47,262 nucleotides of DNA from an uncultured Pseudoxanthomonas sp. (GTDB taxonomy: Bacteria; Pseudomonadota; Gammaproteobacteria; Xanthomonadales; Xanthomonadaceae): the NCBI GenBank assembly GCA_937975725.1, contig CALJUL010000112.1, forward strand, positions 1 through 47,262. Reading direction: 5' to 3'. Positions 33,523 through 41,418 of this stretch are shown here, in pieces. Each line of letters opens with the position of its first letter. Within the stretch, counting starts at the first letter, position 1. Under the pieces are notes generated by a model that was not told where the DNA came from, made no database searches, and worked only from the letters and a program-made list of their open reading frames with translations. The position numbers and the translations under genes are program-made.

Positions 33523-34268
33523 ACACCGCCGCCGCCCAGTACCGCGCGGTGCAGCGCAGCGCCGCCACCGAATGCGTGACCCAGCACGCCGATCTGGTCC
33601 GCCGCATCGCCCACCACCTGGCCGCGCGGCTGCCCGCCAGCGTGGAGATCGACGACCTGATCCAGGCCGGCATGATCGGCCTGATCGAGGCTTCGCGCAG
33701 CTACGACGCCGAACAGGGCGCCTCGTTCGAGACCTACGCCTCCATCCGCATCCGCGGCTCGATGATCGACGAGATCCGCCGCGGCGACTGGGTGCCGCGC
33801 TCGGTGCACCGCCGCGCGCGCCAGGCCGCCGCCACCGTGCGTGATATCGAGCAGCGCACCGGCCGCGCCGCCATCGCCACCGAGGTCGCGGCCGCCATGG
33901 AGATGCCGCTGCCCGAATACCTGCGCCTGATGGAGGACGCCGCGCGCGGCCAGGTGCTGAGCCTGGAGTCGCACATCGACGACCACGGCGAGCCCAACAC
34001 CTCGCGCACCGGCGGCCCCTCGCCGCAGCAGACGCTGGAACGCGGCGAGTTCCGCGAACAACTGGTCAAGGCCATCGGCCAGTTGCCCGAGCGCGAGCAA
34101 CTGGTGCTGTCCATGTATTACCAGCAGGAACTGAACCTGAAGGAGATCGGCGCCGTGCTCGGCGTGAGCGAATCCCGCGTCTGCCAGATCCACGGCCAGG
34201 CCATGGTGCGCCTGCGCGGCAGGCTGCAGGTGTTCGAGAGCGCGGACGCGGGGCTGGAGGACGAGTGA
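33519..34268 (+). CDS. fliA: Flagellar sigma factor FliA (sigma-28)
   Basis: FliA directs late flagellar and chemotaxis transcription, held by FlgM until hook completion. The 249-residue protein has region 2 (DDLIQAGMIGLIEASRSYDA, FETYASIRIRGSMIDEIRR, DWVPRSVHR), region 3 and region 4 (LNLKEIGAVLGVSESRVCQI). ATG 33519 overlaps the flhG stop (ATGA). Its promoters are recognisable at cheY, motC, the STAS gene and the receptor. Confidence 0.97.
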   Translation: MNTAAAQYRAVQRSAATECVTQHADLVRRIAHHLAARLPASVEIDDLIQAGMIGLIEASRSYDAEQGASFETYASIRIRGSMIDEIRRGDWVPRSVHRRARQAAATVRDIEQRTGRAAIATEVAAAMEMPLPEYLRLMEDAARGQVLSLESHIDDHGEPNTSRTGGPSPQQTLERGEFREQLVKAIGQLPEREQLVLSMYYQQELNLKEIGAVLGVSESRVCQIHGQAMVRLRGRLQVFESADAGLEDE

Positions 34269-34295
34269 GGCCGGGACCGGGTCCCGGCGCCTCCC

Positions 34296-34322
34296 TAAAC
34301 ATTCCCACCCCCCGGCCGATAC
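34296..34322 (+). promoter_or_regulatory. Sigma-28 promoter of cheY
   Basis: TAAA (34296-34299), a 15-nt spacer and GCCGATAC (34315-34322) match the FliA consensus TAAA-N15-GCCGATAA at 11 of 12 positions. The cheY start lies 40 nt downstream, with CCGGAG at 34351-34356. It drives cheY-cheZ and perhaps cheA. Confidence 0.9.
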
Positions 34323-34362
34323 CGCCACAAGACCCACCGTCCCCGCTTTACCGGAGCACTTC

Positions 34363-34761
34363 GTGACCGCCAACAAGAACATGCGCATCCTGATCGTGGA
34401 CGACTTCTCCACGATGCGACGCATCATCAAGAACCTGCTCAACGACCTGGGCTACAGCAACACCGCCGAGGCCGAGGACGGCAACAGCGCGCTGGTGGCC
34501 TTGAACCAGGGCAGCTTCGAGTTCGTGGTCACCGACTGGAACATGCCCGGCATGACCGGCATCGAACTGCTCAAGGCCATCCGCGCTGACGACCGCTACA
34601 AGACCCTGCCGGTGCTGATGGTGACCGCCGAGGCCAAGCGCGAGCAGATCATCGAGGCCGCGCAGAACGGCGTGAACGGCTACATCATCAAGCCCTTCAC
34701 CGCGCAGACCCTGGAAGAGAAGCTGGGCAAGATCTTCGAGCGCCTGGGGGTGGCCGCCTGA
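34363..34761 (+). CDS. cheY: Chemotaxis response regulator CheY
   Basis: CheY carries phosphate from CheA to FliM and reverses the motor. The 132-residue protein is very close to enteric and Pseudomonas CheY: MRILIVDDFSTMRRIIKNLL, Asp in VVTDWNMPGMTG, Thr in LMVTAEAKREQ and Lys in GYIIKPFTAQTL. The start is GTG; ATG 34381 is an alternative. It is followed by cheZ with overlapping TGATG. Confidence 0.97.
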   Translation: MTANKNMRILIVDDFSTMRRIIKNLLNDLGYSNTAEAEDGNSALVALNQGSFEFVVTDWNMPGMTGIELLKAIRADDRYKTLPVLMVTAEAKREQIIEAAQNGVNGYIIKPFTAQTLEEKLGKIFERLGVAA

Positions 34762-35381
34762 TGAACGCCGTCGCCGATGCCGCCGGCGCGCGGGCCGCGC
34801 TGGCCGAAAAGCTCCAGCACGCCCTCGACGCCCTGGAACAGGGCGACGAAGCCGGCTGGCGCCGCGAACTGGACGCCATCGCCGCTTGGCGCACGCAGCC
34901 GATGATGCAGGGCCTGGGCCGGCTGGCGCGCGAGCTGGCGCAGACGCTGGGCGAACTGCCGCCCACCCACGACGCCGGCGAGCTGGACGACGCCTGCTCG
35001 CGCCTGGACCACGTGATCACGATGACCGAGCAGGCCAGCCACAAGACGCTGGACCTGGCCGACCAGTGCCGTGCCCACGCCAACGCGCTCAAGCAGACCG
35101 CGCTGGCGCCGGAACAGGGCGCGCTGGTCGACGAGATCGGCCGCAGCCTGTCGGAGATGGCGCTGGCGCAGAGCTACCAGGACCTGACCGGTCAGATCCT
35201 GCGCCGGGTGGCCGGCATCGTCCGCCGCGTGCACGAGGGTTTCGGCGCGCTGGGCCTGCCTCCGCCGGAAAAAAAGCCCGGCGGCGCTTCAGAACTCGCC
35301 GGCCCGGCCGTTGCTGGTCTGGACCGCGATGCGTTCTCGCAGGACGACGCCGACGACCTGCTTTCCGGATTGGGCCTGTAG
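34761..35381 (+). CDS. cheZ: CheY phosphatase CheZ
   Basis: CheZ dephosphorylates CheY-P. The 206-residue protein has the long helical hairpin and the catalytic motif SYQDLTGQ, with Asp at about 141 and Gln at about 145, matching the known enteric residues. The C-terminal peptide DADDLLSGLGL, after a flexible linker, is the CheY-binding tail. The N-terminus is Ala-rich and variable. Confidence 0.95.
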   Translation: MNAVADAAGARAALAEKLQHALDALEQGDEAGWRRELDAIAAWRTQPMMQGLGRLARELAQTLGELPPTHDAGELDDACSRLDHVITMTEQASHKTLDLADQCRAHANALKQTALAPEQGALVDEIGRSLSEMALAQSYQDLTGQILRRVAGIVRRVHEGFGALGLPPPEKKPGGASELAGPAVAGLDRDAFSQDDADDLLSGLGL

Positions 35382-35419
35382 TGCCTGCGGGAACGCATCG
35401 CGCCCACGGAGGATTCGCC

Positions 35420-35545
35420 ATGACGCACGCTGCTTCCCGTCTCCGCCACCCGCTGGCGCTCCTGCTGCTCGGCCTGTTGCTGCTGGTCGACACTCTGGGG
35501 CGCCGCCTGCTCCCCGACCGCACGCCGTTTTCCCCGACTCCCTGA
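35420..35545 (+). CDS. Possible 41-residue membrane peptide between cheZ and cheA
   Basis: An ATG with strong GGAGG at 35408-35412 begins a 41-residue reading frame: a basic start (THAASRLRH), a hydrophobic segment rich in Leu (LALLLLGLLLLVD, about 12-24) and a basic, Pro-rich tail. It fills the 188-nt gap between cheZ and cheA. The ribosome site argues that it is translated. I do not recognise it; it could also be a leader peptide or chance. Confidence 0.45.
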   Translation: MTHAASRLRHPLALLLLGLLLLVDTLGRRLLPDRTPFSPTP

Positions 35546-35569
35546 AGCCACCCGGTTGCCGCCTGCGCC

Positions 35570-37315
35570 ATGTCCGCCGTCACGCCCGAAATCGCCGCCG
35601 ACTTCCTGATCGAAGCGCAGGAAATCCTCGACCGCCTGGGCGAGCAACTGGTGACGTTGGAACAGGACCCGTCCGACAGCGATCAGCTCAACGCGGTGTT
35701 CCGCGGCTTTCACACGCTGAAGGGCGGCGCCGGCTTCCTCGGCATCCAGGCCATGGTCAACCTGTGCCACGCCGCCGAGGAAGCGCTGGGCATGGTGCGC
35801 GCCGGCCAGGCCACGCTGGAGCCGCAGCACTTCGACGCCGCCCAGCAGTCGCTGGACTACCTGCAGCAGATGCTGGACGCGGTGGGCGCCAGCGAAGACC
35901 CGCCGCACGCACCGGCCGCGCTGATCGCGCAGTTCGACGTGCACGGCAGCGCGCCCGCCCCCGTTCCCGCGCAACCGGCGGCGCCGACCACACCCGCGCC
36001 GGCGGCTGGCGGCGACCTGATCGACGACGACGAATTCGAAGCCCTGCTGGACCAGTTGCACGGCGGCGGCGTACCCACCAGCAAGTCGCCGCCGGCACCG
36101 TCCGCCGCGCCCCGGCCCGCCGCCGCGCCGCCGGCCGCCAAGCCCGCGGCCAAGGCCGGCGCCGAGGTCGAGCAGACCATCCGCGTGGACACCAAGCGGC
36201 TGGACGCCATCGTCAACCTGGTCGGCGAACTGGTGCTGTCGCGCAACCGCCTCAAGACCCTGCGTGCGCGCATCCGCGACGAGGAACTGGACCGTGCGGT
36301 CAGCGGCCTGGACATCGCCACCGCGCGCCTGCAGAGCGCGGTGATGCGCACCCGCATGCAGCCGGTGGGCAAGGTGTTCTCGCGCTTCCCCAAGGTCGCG
36401 CGCGACGTCGCCCGCCAGTTGCAGAAGGAAGTCGACCTGGAACTGGTCGGCGCCGACACCGAACTGGACCGCAACCTGGTGGAAGCGCTGGCCGACCCGC
36501 TGGTGCACCTGGTGCGCAATGCCATCGACCACGGCATCGAACTGCCGGCGCTGCGCGAGGGCTCCGGCAAGCCGCGCCAGGGCCACGTGCGCCTGTCCGC
36601 GCAGCAGGAAGGCGATTTCGTCACTATCGAGATCCGCGACGACGGCGCCGGCATCGACCCCGAACGCCTGCGCGCCAAGGCGCTGGAGAAAGGGCTGATC
36701 GACCCGGAGGCCGCCGCCCGCCTGAGCCACGAGGAATGCCTGCAACTGATCTTCCTGCCCGGCTTCTCCACCAAGGCGCAGGTCACCGACATCTCCGGCC
36801 GCGGCGTGGGCATGGACGTGGTGCAGTCGCGCATCCGCGAACTGAGCGGGCAGATCACCATCCATTCCGACGTCGGCCGCGGCAGCCGCTTCGTCATCCG
36901 CGTGCCGCTGACCCTGGCCATCCTGCCGACCCTGCTGGTGCAGGCCGGCGAGCCGGTCTACGCGCTGCCGCTGGCGCGCGTGGTGGAAGTGCTGCACGCG
37001 CCGGCCGCCGGCGTGCGCTGGTTCGACCGCCAGGCCGTGCTGGACCGCAAGAGCCACACCCTGCCGCTGGTGGACCTGCGCCAGTGGCTGGACGTGCAGC
37101 CGGTGGTGGCGCCGCTGCTGACCATCGTGGTGCTGCAGATGGGCGAACAGCGCTTCGGCCTGGTCGTGGACCAGGTGCGCGGGCGCGAGGAAGTGGTCAT
37201 CAAGCCGCTGCCGCGCGCCGTGCGCGGGCTGCCCGGCTACGCCGGCGCCACCCTGATCGGCGACGGCCGCATGGCCCTGATCCTGGACGTGGACGGCCTG
37301 CGCGCGAGCGCGTGA
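35570..37315 (+). CDS. cheA: Chemotaxis histidine kinase CheA (first copy)
   Basis: CheA passes phosphate to CheY within receptor arrays. In 581 residues it has one Hpt domain (FRGFHTLKGGAGF, His 48), a Pro/Ala linker, a short motif LIDDDEFEALLDQLHG (about 150-165), the dimer helices, the ATPase with HLVRNAIDHG, DDGAGIDPERL and GRGVGMDVV, and a CheW-like end. The linker motif is nearly identical to two in ParP and matches the description of the ParC-interacting localisation (LID) motif of polar CheA. No separate P2 domain is visible. This is the CheA of the flagellar array. Confidence 0.95.
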   Translation: MSAVTPEIAADFLIEAQEILDRLGEQLVTLEQDPSDSDQLNAVFRGFHTLKGGAGFLGIQAMVNLCHAAEEALGMVRAGQATLEPQHFDAAQQSLDYLQQMLDAVGASEDPPHAPAALIAQFDVHGSAPAPVPAQPAAPTTPAPAAGGDLIDDDEFEALLDQLHGGGVPTSKSPPAPSAAPRPAAAPPAAKPAAKAGAEVEQTIRVDTKRLDAIVNLVGELVLSRNRLKTLRARIRDEELDRAVSGLDIATARLQSAVMRTRMQPVGKVFSRFPKVARDVARQLQKEVDLELVGADTELDRNLVEALADPLVHLVRNAIDHGIELPALREGSGKPRQGHVRLSAQQEGDFVTIEIRDDGAGIDPERLRAKALEKGLIDPEAAARLSHEECLQLIFLPGFSTKAQVTDISGRGVGMDVVQSRIRELSGQITIHSDVGRGSRFVIRVPLTLAILPTLLVQAGEPVYALPLARVVEVLHAPAAGVRWFDRQAVLDRKSHTLPLVDLRQWLDVQPVVAPLLTIVVLQMGEQRFGLVVDQVRGREEVVIKPLPRAVRGLPGYAGATLIGDGRMALILDVDGLRASA

Positions 37316-37356
37316 GGCCGTCCGCCCCGCATCGTCCCCCAGAATTCCCCCTGCAA

Positions 37357-37457
37357 CATGCGGGAGCGACGTCAGTCGCGAGCTTTTCCATCCGGTCCTC
37401 CGGATGCCTGCTTGCACCTGCAGGCGAAAAGCTCGCGACTGACGTCGCTCCCACATG
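37357..37457. repeat. REP-like element: 32-bp inverted repeat in the cheA-motC spacer
   Basis: The arm at 37357-37388 is inverted at 37426-37457 with one mismatch in 32 nt; both carry GGGAGCGACGTCAGTCGCGA. The 37-nt loop holds a second stem, CATCCGG (37389-37395) with CCGGATG (37400-37406). The element is of the REP type also seen at 14300-14509. It separates the che and mot transcripts and could block readthrough or protect the cheA mRNA end. Confidence 0.92.
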
Positions 37458-37556
37458 CACTTGGAGGCGGCCCCGGTGCCGTGCCGCTAAGGCATGACGC
37501 CCGCATGACGCTGTGACCCCGGTCGCGACTCGCGCGGCGGTCGCCGGGGCGCGATC

Positions 37557-37583
37557 TCAAGTCGGCCCGGTCCTCGCCGATAC
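37557..37583 (+). promoter_or_regulatory. Sigma-28 promoter almost touching the motC start
   Basis: TCAA (37557-37560), a 15-nt spacer and GCCGATAC (37576-37583) match the FliA consensus. The motC ATG is at 37592, only 8 nt after the -10 element, so a normal start site would fall at or next to the start codon. No Shine-Dalgarno could then be in the mRNA. Confidence 0.85.
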
Positions 37584-37591
37584 AGCGGTAC

Positions 37592-38332
37592 ATGGACATC
37601 TTCAGCCTCATCGGAATCCTGCTGGCGCTGGTCGCACTCATCGGCGGCAGCATCCTCAAGGGCGCCGGCCTGTCGTCGCTGTGGTCCTCGGCGGCGTTCG
37701 TGATCGTGATCCTGGGCACCATCGCCGCCATCCTGGTGCACACGCCACCGCCGGTGTTCAAGCGCGCGGTGTCGATCGCCCGCTGGGTGGTGCGCCCGCC
37801 GGGCAAGGACGGCGGCACCCTGATCGCGCAGATGGTGGAGTGGAGCAACATCGCCCGCAAGCAGGGCCTGCTGGGGCTGGAGCCGGTGGTCAACGAGCAG
37901 GACGACCCGTTCCTGAAGAAGGGCCTGCAGATGCTGGTGGACGGCGTGGAACCCGAGGCCATCCGCCACATGATGGAGATCGACCTCAACGGCCAGGAGC
38001 ACCAGGACCTGGCCGCGGCCAAGGTGTTCGAGGCCATGGGCGTGTACGCGCCCACGCTGGGCATCATCGGCGCCGTGTTCGGCCTGATCGCGGTGATGAA
38101 GAACCTGGCCGACCCCAGCAAGCTGGGCCACGGCATCGCCGCCGCGTTCACCGCGACCATCTACGGCATCGCCTCGGCCAACCTGTTCTTCCTGCCCATC
38201 GCGGCCAAGCTCAAGAGCGTGATCGGCGGCCGCAGCCGCGAGCAGGAAATGATCATCGAGGGGCTGATCGCCATCGCCCAGGGCGAGAACCCGCGCAACA
38301 TCGAAGCCAAGCTGGCCGGCTTCCTGCACTGA
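37592..38332 (+). CDS. motC: Flagellar stator subunit MotC (MotA family)
   Basis: It is the proton-channel stator subunit of the MotCD type. The 246-residue protein has four membrane helices (LIGILLALVALIGGSILKGA; SSAAFVIVILGTIAAILVH; FEAMGVYAPTLGIIGAVFGL; FTATIYGIASANLFFLPIAA) and a cytoplasmic loop of about 100 residues. The start MDIFSLIGIL fits the family, so the ATG at 37592 is well supported. motD follows after 12 nt. A second stator set, if any, is outside the window. Confidence 0.95.
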   Translation: MDIFSLIGILLALVALIGGSILKGAGLSSLWSSAAFVIVILGTIAAILVHTPPPVFKRAVSIARWVVRPPGKDGGTLIAQMVEWSNIARKQGLLGLEPVVNEQDDPFLKKGLQMLVDGVEPEAIRHMMEIDLNGQEHQDLAAAKVFEAMGVYAPTLGIIGAVFGLIAVMKNLADPSKLGHGIAAAFTATIYGIASANLFFLPIAAKLKSVIGGRSREQEMIIEGLIAIAQGENPRNIEAKLAGFLH

Positions 38333-38344
38333 CACGGAGGCATC

Positions 38345-39307
38345 ATGGCGCGGCGGCACCGGCACGAGGAACACGGCAACCACGAAGCCTGGGCGATCCC
38401 CTATGCCGACCTGATGACCCTGCTGCTGGCCTTCTTCGTGGTGATGTACGCCATCTCCAGCGTCAACGAGGGCAAGTACCGGGTGGTGGCCGATTCGCTC
38501 ACCGCCGCCTTCGGCGGCGCGCCGCGCACGATCAACCCGGTGCAGGTCGGCAACCACCAGTTGCAGGGCGCCGACTTCGACCGCCCCTCGCCGATCAAGT
38601 CCGGCGCCAAGAAGGGCCCCTCCGCGCCCTCGCCCGCGCCCAACGTGACCCTGCTGGCGGCGATGGCCTCGCAGATGAACATGGCCATGGACCCGCGCGG
38701 CCTGCAGAGCGCGCAGGCGCAGTTGCAGCAGATTGCCGACGACCTGGAGCGCACCCTGGCCCCGCTGATCGACGACAAGCTGGTCACGGTCAAGCGCTCC
38801 GAGCTGTGGATCGAAGTGCAGATCAACAGCGACATCCTGTTCCCCAGCGGCTCGGCGGAACTGCAGCCGCTGGCGCGCGAGACCGTCGGCAAGCTGGCCC
38901 ACGTGCTGGCGCAGGTGCCCAACGCGGTGCGGGTGGAGGGCTACACCGACAACCGCCCCATCAACACCTGGCAGTTCCCCTCCAACTGGGAACTGTCCTC
39001 GGCGCGCGCGGCCAGCGTGGTGCACCTGTTCGTGCGCGACGGCATCCCGCCGGACCGGCTGGCGATGATCGGCTACGGCGAATACCGCCCGGTCGGCGAC
39101 AACGCCACCGCCGAGGGCCGCAACGCCAACCGCCGGGTGCTGCTGATCATCCTGGCCAGCCCCGGCGGCGGCCCGGCACCGGACTTGCATGCGAACCAGG
39201 CGAACAGCGAGCCGCGCGTGGTCCAGTTGCCGCCGCTGCCGCAGCCCGTCGCGCCGCCCCTGCCGGGGGTGCCGCCGGCGCCCCAGGTCCATGAAGGAGT
39301 GAAGTGA
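38345..39307 (+). CDS. motD: Flagellar stator subunit MotD (MotB family)
   Basis: MotD anchors the stator to peptidoglycan. The 320-residue protein has the plug and membrane helix with the essential Asp (IPYADLMTLLLAFFVVMYAI), a linker, and an OmpA-like peptidoglycan domain (VEGYTDNRPINTWQFPSNWE; LSSARAASVV). The C-terminus is a Pro-rich tail (PPLPQPVAPPLPGVPP). The stop overlaps the parC start. Confidence 0.95.
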   Translation: MARRHRHEEHGNHEAWAIPYADLMTLLLAFFVVMYAISSVNEGKYRVVADSLTAAFGGAPRTINPVQVGNHQLQGADFDRPSPIKSGAKKGPSAPSPAPNVTLLAAMASQMNMAMDPRGLQSAQAQLQQIADDLERTLAPLIDDKLVTVKRSELWIEVQINSDILFPSGSAELQPLARETVGKLAHVLAQVPNAVRVEGYTDNRPINTWQFPSNWELSSARAASVVHLFVRDGIPPDRLAMIGYGEYRPVGDNATAEGRNANRRVLLIILASPGGGPAPDLHANQANSEPRVVQLPPLPQPVAPPLPGVPPAPQVHEGVK

Positions 39308-40089
39308 TGCGCGTGTGGGCAATCGCCAACCAGAAAGGCGGCGTCGGCAAGACGACCACCACGCTGGCGCTCGGGCGCGGGCTGGCCATGCGCGGCCGGC
39401 ACGTGCTGCTGGTCGACCTGGACCCGCACGCCTCGCTGACGCGCGCCTTCGGCGTGGCCGCCGAGCCGCCGCCGGCCGGAGTGCTGGAACTGTTCGAGGA
39501 AGCGCCGCCGGAACTGGCGCGGCTGGCGCGCCCCACCGAAATCGAGAACCTGGCCTTCGTCGCCGCGCAGACGCAACTGGCCACGCTGGAGCGCCGCAGC
39601 AGCACCCAGCCCGGCCTGGGCATGGCGCTGTCCAACGCGATGGCGCGCGCCGGCCACGCCTATGACTACGTGCTGTTCGACTGCCCGCCCACGCTGGGCC
39701 TGCTGATGGTCAACGCGCTGGCCGCGGCCGACCACGTCGTCGTGCCCACCCAGACCGAACCGCTGGCGCTGCACGGGCTCAAGGGCATGTGCCGCACTGC
39801 CGAGATGATCCAGCGCTCGCGCCATCGCCCGCTGCCGGTGTCGATCCTGCCCACCCTGCACGATCGCCGCACCCGCACCGGCCAGGAAACCCTGAAGGCG
39901 ATGCAGGACGAATACGGCGGATGCGTGTGGAACGACGCCATTCCCAACGACACCCGCATCTGCAGCGTCGAAGCGCTGACGCATTCGGCGCCGGCCGCGC
40001 AGTATCCCGGCCGCGGCCTGTCGGCCTACCGTCGCGCGCTGGACTGGCTGCTGCTGACCGAAGCGCAGGCCACGGAGCAAGCGGCATGA
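39307..40089 (+). CDS. parC: Chemotaxis array positioning ATPase ParC (ParA family)
   Basis: ParC is a ParA-like ATPase that places chemotaxis arrays at the pole and ensures inheritance. The 260-residue product has Walker A QKGGVGKTTTTLAL, DLDPHASLT and LFDCPPTLGLLM. ATG 39307 is preferred to GTG 39304 because AAGGAG lies at 39294-39299. It overlaps motD and parP; the mot-parC-parP order matches the ParC/ParP chemotaxis systems of Vibrio and Pseudomonas. There is no ParB gene here. Confidence 0.9.
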   Translation: MRVWAIANQKGGVGKTTTTLALGRGLAMRGRHVLLVDLDPHASLTRAFGVAAEPPPAGVLELFEEAPPELARLARPTEIENLAFVAAQTQLATLERRSSTQPGLGMALSNAMARAGHAYDYVLFDCPPTLGLLMVNALAAADHVVVPTQTEPLALHGLKGMCRTAEMIQRSRHRPLPVSILPTLHDRRTRTGQETLKAMQDEYGGCVWNDAIPNDTRICSVEALTHSAPAAQYPGRGLSAYRRALDWLLLTEAQATEQAA

Positions 40090-41180
40090 ACACCCCTGCC
40101 GTCCTCGACGACTACCTGCACGACCTGCTGGGCGACGGCACCGCCCCGACGGCGGCGGCCGTGCCCGCGCAGACCGCACCGGTCGCCGTGGACGCCACGC
40201 CGGCACAGGCGCCGGCAGTATCGGCTGCACCGGAAACACCCGCCGCGCCCGCTGCGGCTGCACCGCTACCCGCAGCGGCCCAAGCGCCGCCGCCCGCCGC
40301 AGCAGCACCGCTCCCGGCGACGGCACCCGCGCCGGCCGCCATCGCCACGGCGCCCGCGGGCAAGGACGACATCACCGACGACGAATTCGAAGCGCTGCTC
40401 GACCGCCTGCACGGCGACGCTGCGCCCACCGCCGTGGCCGCCGCGCCCGCAGCAGTACCGTCGCCCCCGGCGGCATCTGCGCCGGCCGCCATCGCCGCGG
40501 CGCCCGCCGGCAAGGACGACATCACCGACGACGAGTTCGAAGCGCTGCTGGACCAGTTGCACGGCGACGGCGCACCGACCGCGTGCGTCGAAACCGCCCC
40601 CGCGCCCGCGCCTTCGCGCCCTTCCGCGCCGCCTCCCGCCGCGGCGCCGGTCGCGCCCGCGGCGACGAAGCCGGTCGCGGCCGGCATCGTGCCGCCGCTG
40701 CCGGAACGCCCCTACCTGCAAACGCCGATCGACACCGGCGAGCGCCGCCGCTCCACCGAACGCAAGACGCGCTGGCTGCGCCTGCGCTGCGACCAGCAGC
40801 ACTACGGGCTGGAACTGCTCAAGGTGCAGGAGGTCGTGCGGCCCGCCATCCTGCTGCCGTTGCGCGGCGCGCCGCCGCACATGCTGGGCGTGATGAACCT
40901 GCGCGGCCAGGTGGTGCCGGTGATCGACCTGGGGCTGTACCTGGGCCGCGCCGCCGCCGCCCTGGACAGCGGCACCCGCGTGGTGGTGCTGGAGGAAGGC
41001 GGCGAGTCCCTCGGCCTGCGCGTGAGCGCGGTCGAGGACGTGGCCAGCCTGAGCGACCAGCAGATCGAACCGCCCGACAACGCGCGCGTGGGCCGCATCA
41101 GCAACCCGCTGTTCCTCGGCGTGGCGCGCCTGCAGGAACGCACGGTGATCCTGCTGGACGCCTCGCACCTGTTGAAGTGA
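40086..41180 (+). CDS. parP: Polar chemotaxis protein ParP with CheW domain
   Basis: ParP ties CheA arrays to ParC and prevents their dispersal. In 364 residues it has an N-terminal motif VLDDYLHDLLGDG (6-18), an Ala/Pro-rich region, two copies of KDDITDDEFEALLDxLHG (about 93-110 and 143-160), a linker and a CheW-like domain (about 225-364: WLRLRCDQQHYGLELLKVQE; LGVMNLRGQVVPVIDLGLYL). The motif also occurs in the first CheA. No stand-alone CheW lies between parP and the second cheY, so ParP may cover that role or CheW is elsewhere. The start overlaps parC (ATGA). Confidence 0.9.
   Translation: MNTPAVLDDYLHDLLGDGTAPTAAAVPAQTAPVAVDATPAQAPAVSAAPETPAAPAAAAPLPAAAQAPPPAAAAPLPATAPAPAAIATAPAGKDDITDDEFEALLDRLHGDAAPTAVAAAPAAVPSPPAASAPAAIAAAPAGKDDITDDEFEALLDQLHGDGAPTACVETAPAPAPSRPSAPPPAAAPVAPAATKPVAAGIVPPLPERPYLQTPIDTGERRRSTERKTRWLRLRCDQQHYGLELLKVQEVVRPAILLPLRGAPPHMLGVMNLRGQVVPVIDLGLYLGRAAAALDSGTRVVVLEEGGESLGLRVSAVEDVASLSDQQIEPPDNARVGRISNPLFLGVARLQERTVILLDASHLLK
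40331..40585 (+). repeat. In-frame 150-bp tandem duplication within parP
   Basis: The DNA coding APAAIA...LHGD is present from 40331 and again from 40481, an offset of exactly 150 nt (50 codons). The KDDITDDEFEALLD core is nearly identical at DNA level (for example GACGACATCACCGACGACGA in both), while the Ala/Pro spacer differs more. This shows a duplication of the ParC-contact motif with its linker. Confidence 0.88.
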
Positions 41181-41183
41181 CGC

Positions 41184-41211
41184 GGAAAACGGAAACGGGG
41201 AACGGGGAATG
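41184..41211. repeat. Four G/A-rich heptamers after parP
   Basis: The units are GGAAAAC, GGAAACG, GGGAACG and GGGAATG, starting 3 nt after the parP stop, and match those at 30702-30729. A looser C/T stretch (CTGCTTTCCCCAACTCCT, about 41323-41340) ends the spacer before the sigma-28 promoter. The 238-nt gap holds no gene that I can support. Confidence 0.78.
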
Positions 41212-41362
41212 ACGGATCGCGACCGCAAGCGCTTCGCATCGCCGCGGGCGCGCCGTGATCCGCGGCGGCTTTCCGCAGGCCCGCTGGGCCGCCGCACACG
41301 CAAAGCGCCTTTCCCGCTGCACCTGCTTTCCCCAACTCCTGTCACACATGCGCATGCGCCCC

Positions 41363-41389
41363 TCAAGACCTCGGCGACGGCGCCGATAC
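41363..41389 (+). promoter_or_regulatory. Sigma-28 promoter of the STAS-cheY-cheA unit
   Basis: TCAA (41363-41366), a 15-nt spacer and GCCGATAC (41382-41389) equal the motC promoter in both boxes. The STAS gene ATG is 29 nt downstream, with CCGGAGA at 41408-41414. It puts the second chemotaxis set under FliA. Confidence 0.88.
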
Positions 41390-41418
41390 CCGACAGGAAC
41401 CGCCTTTCCGGAGACACG

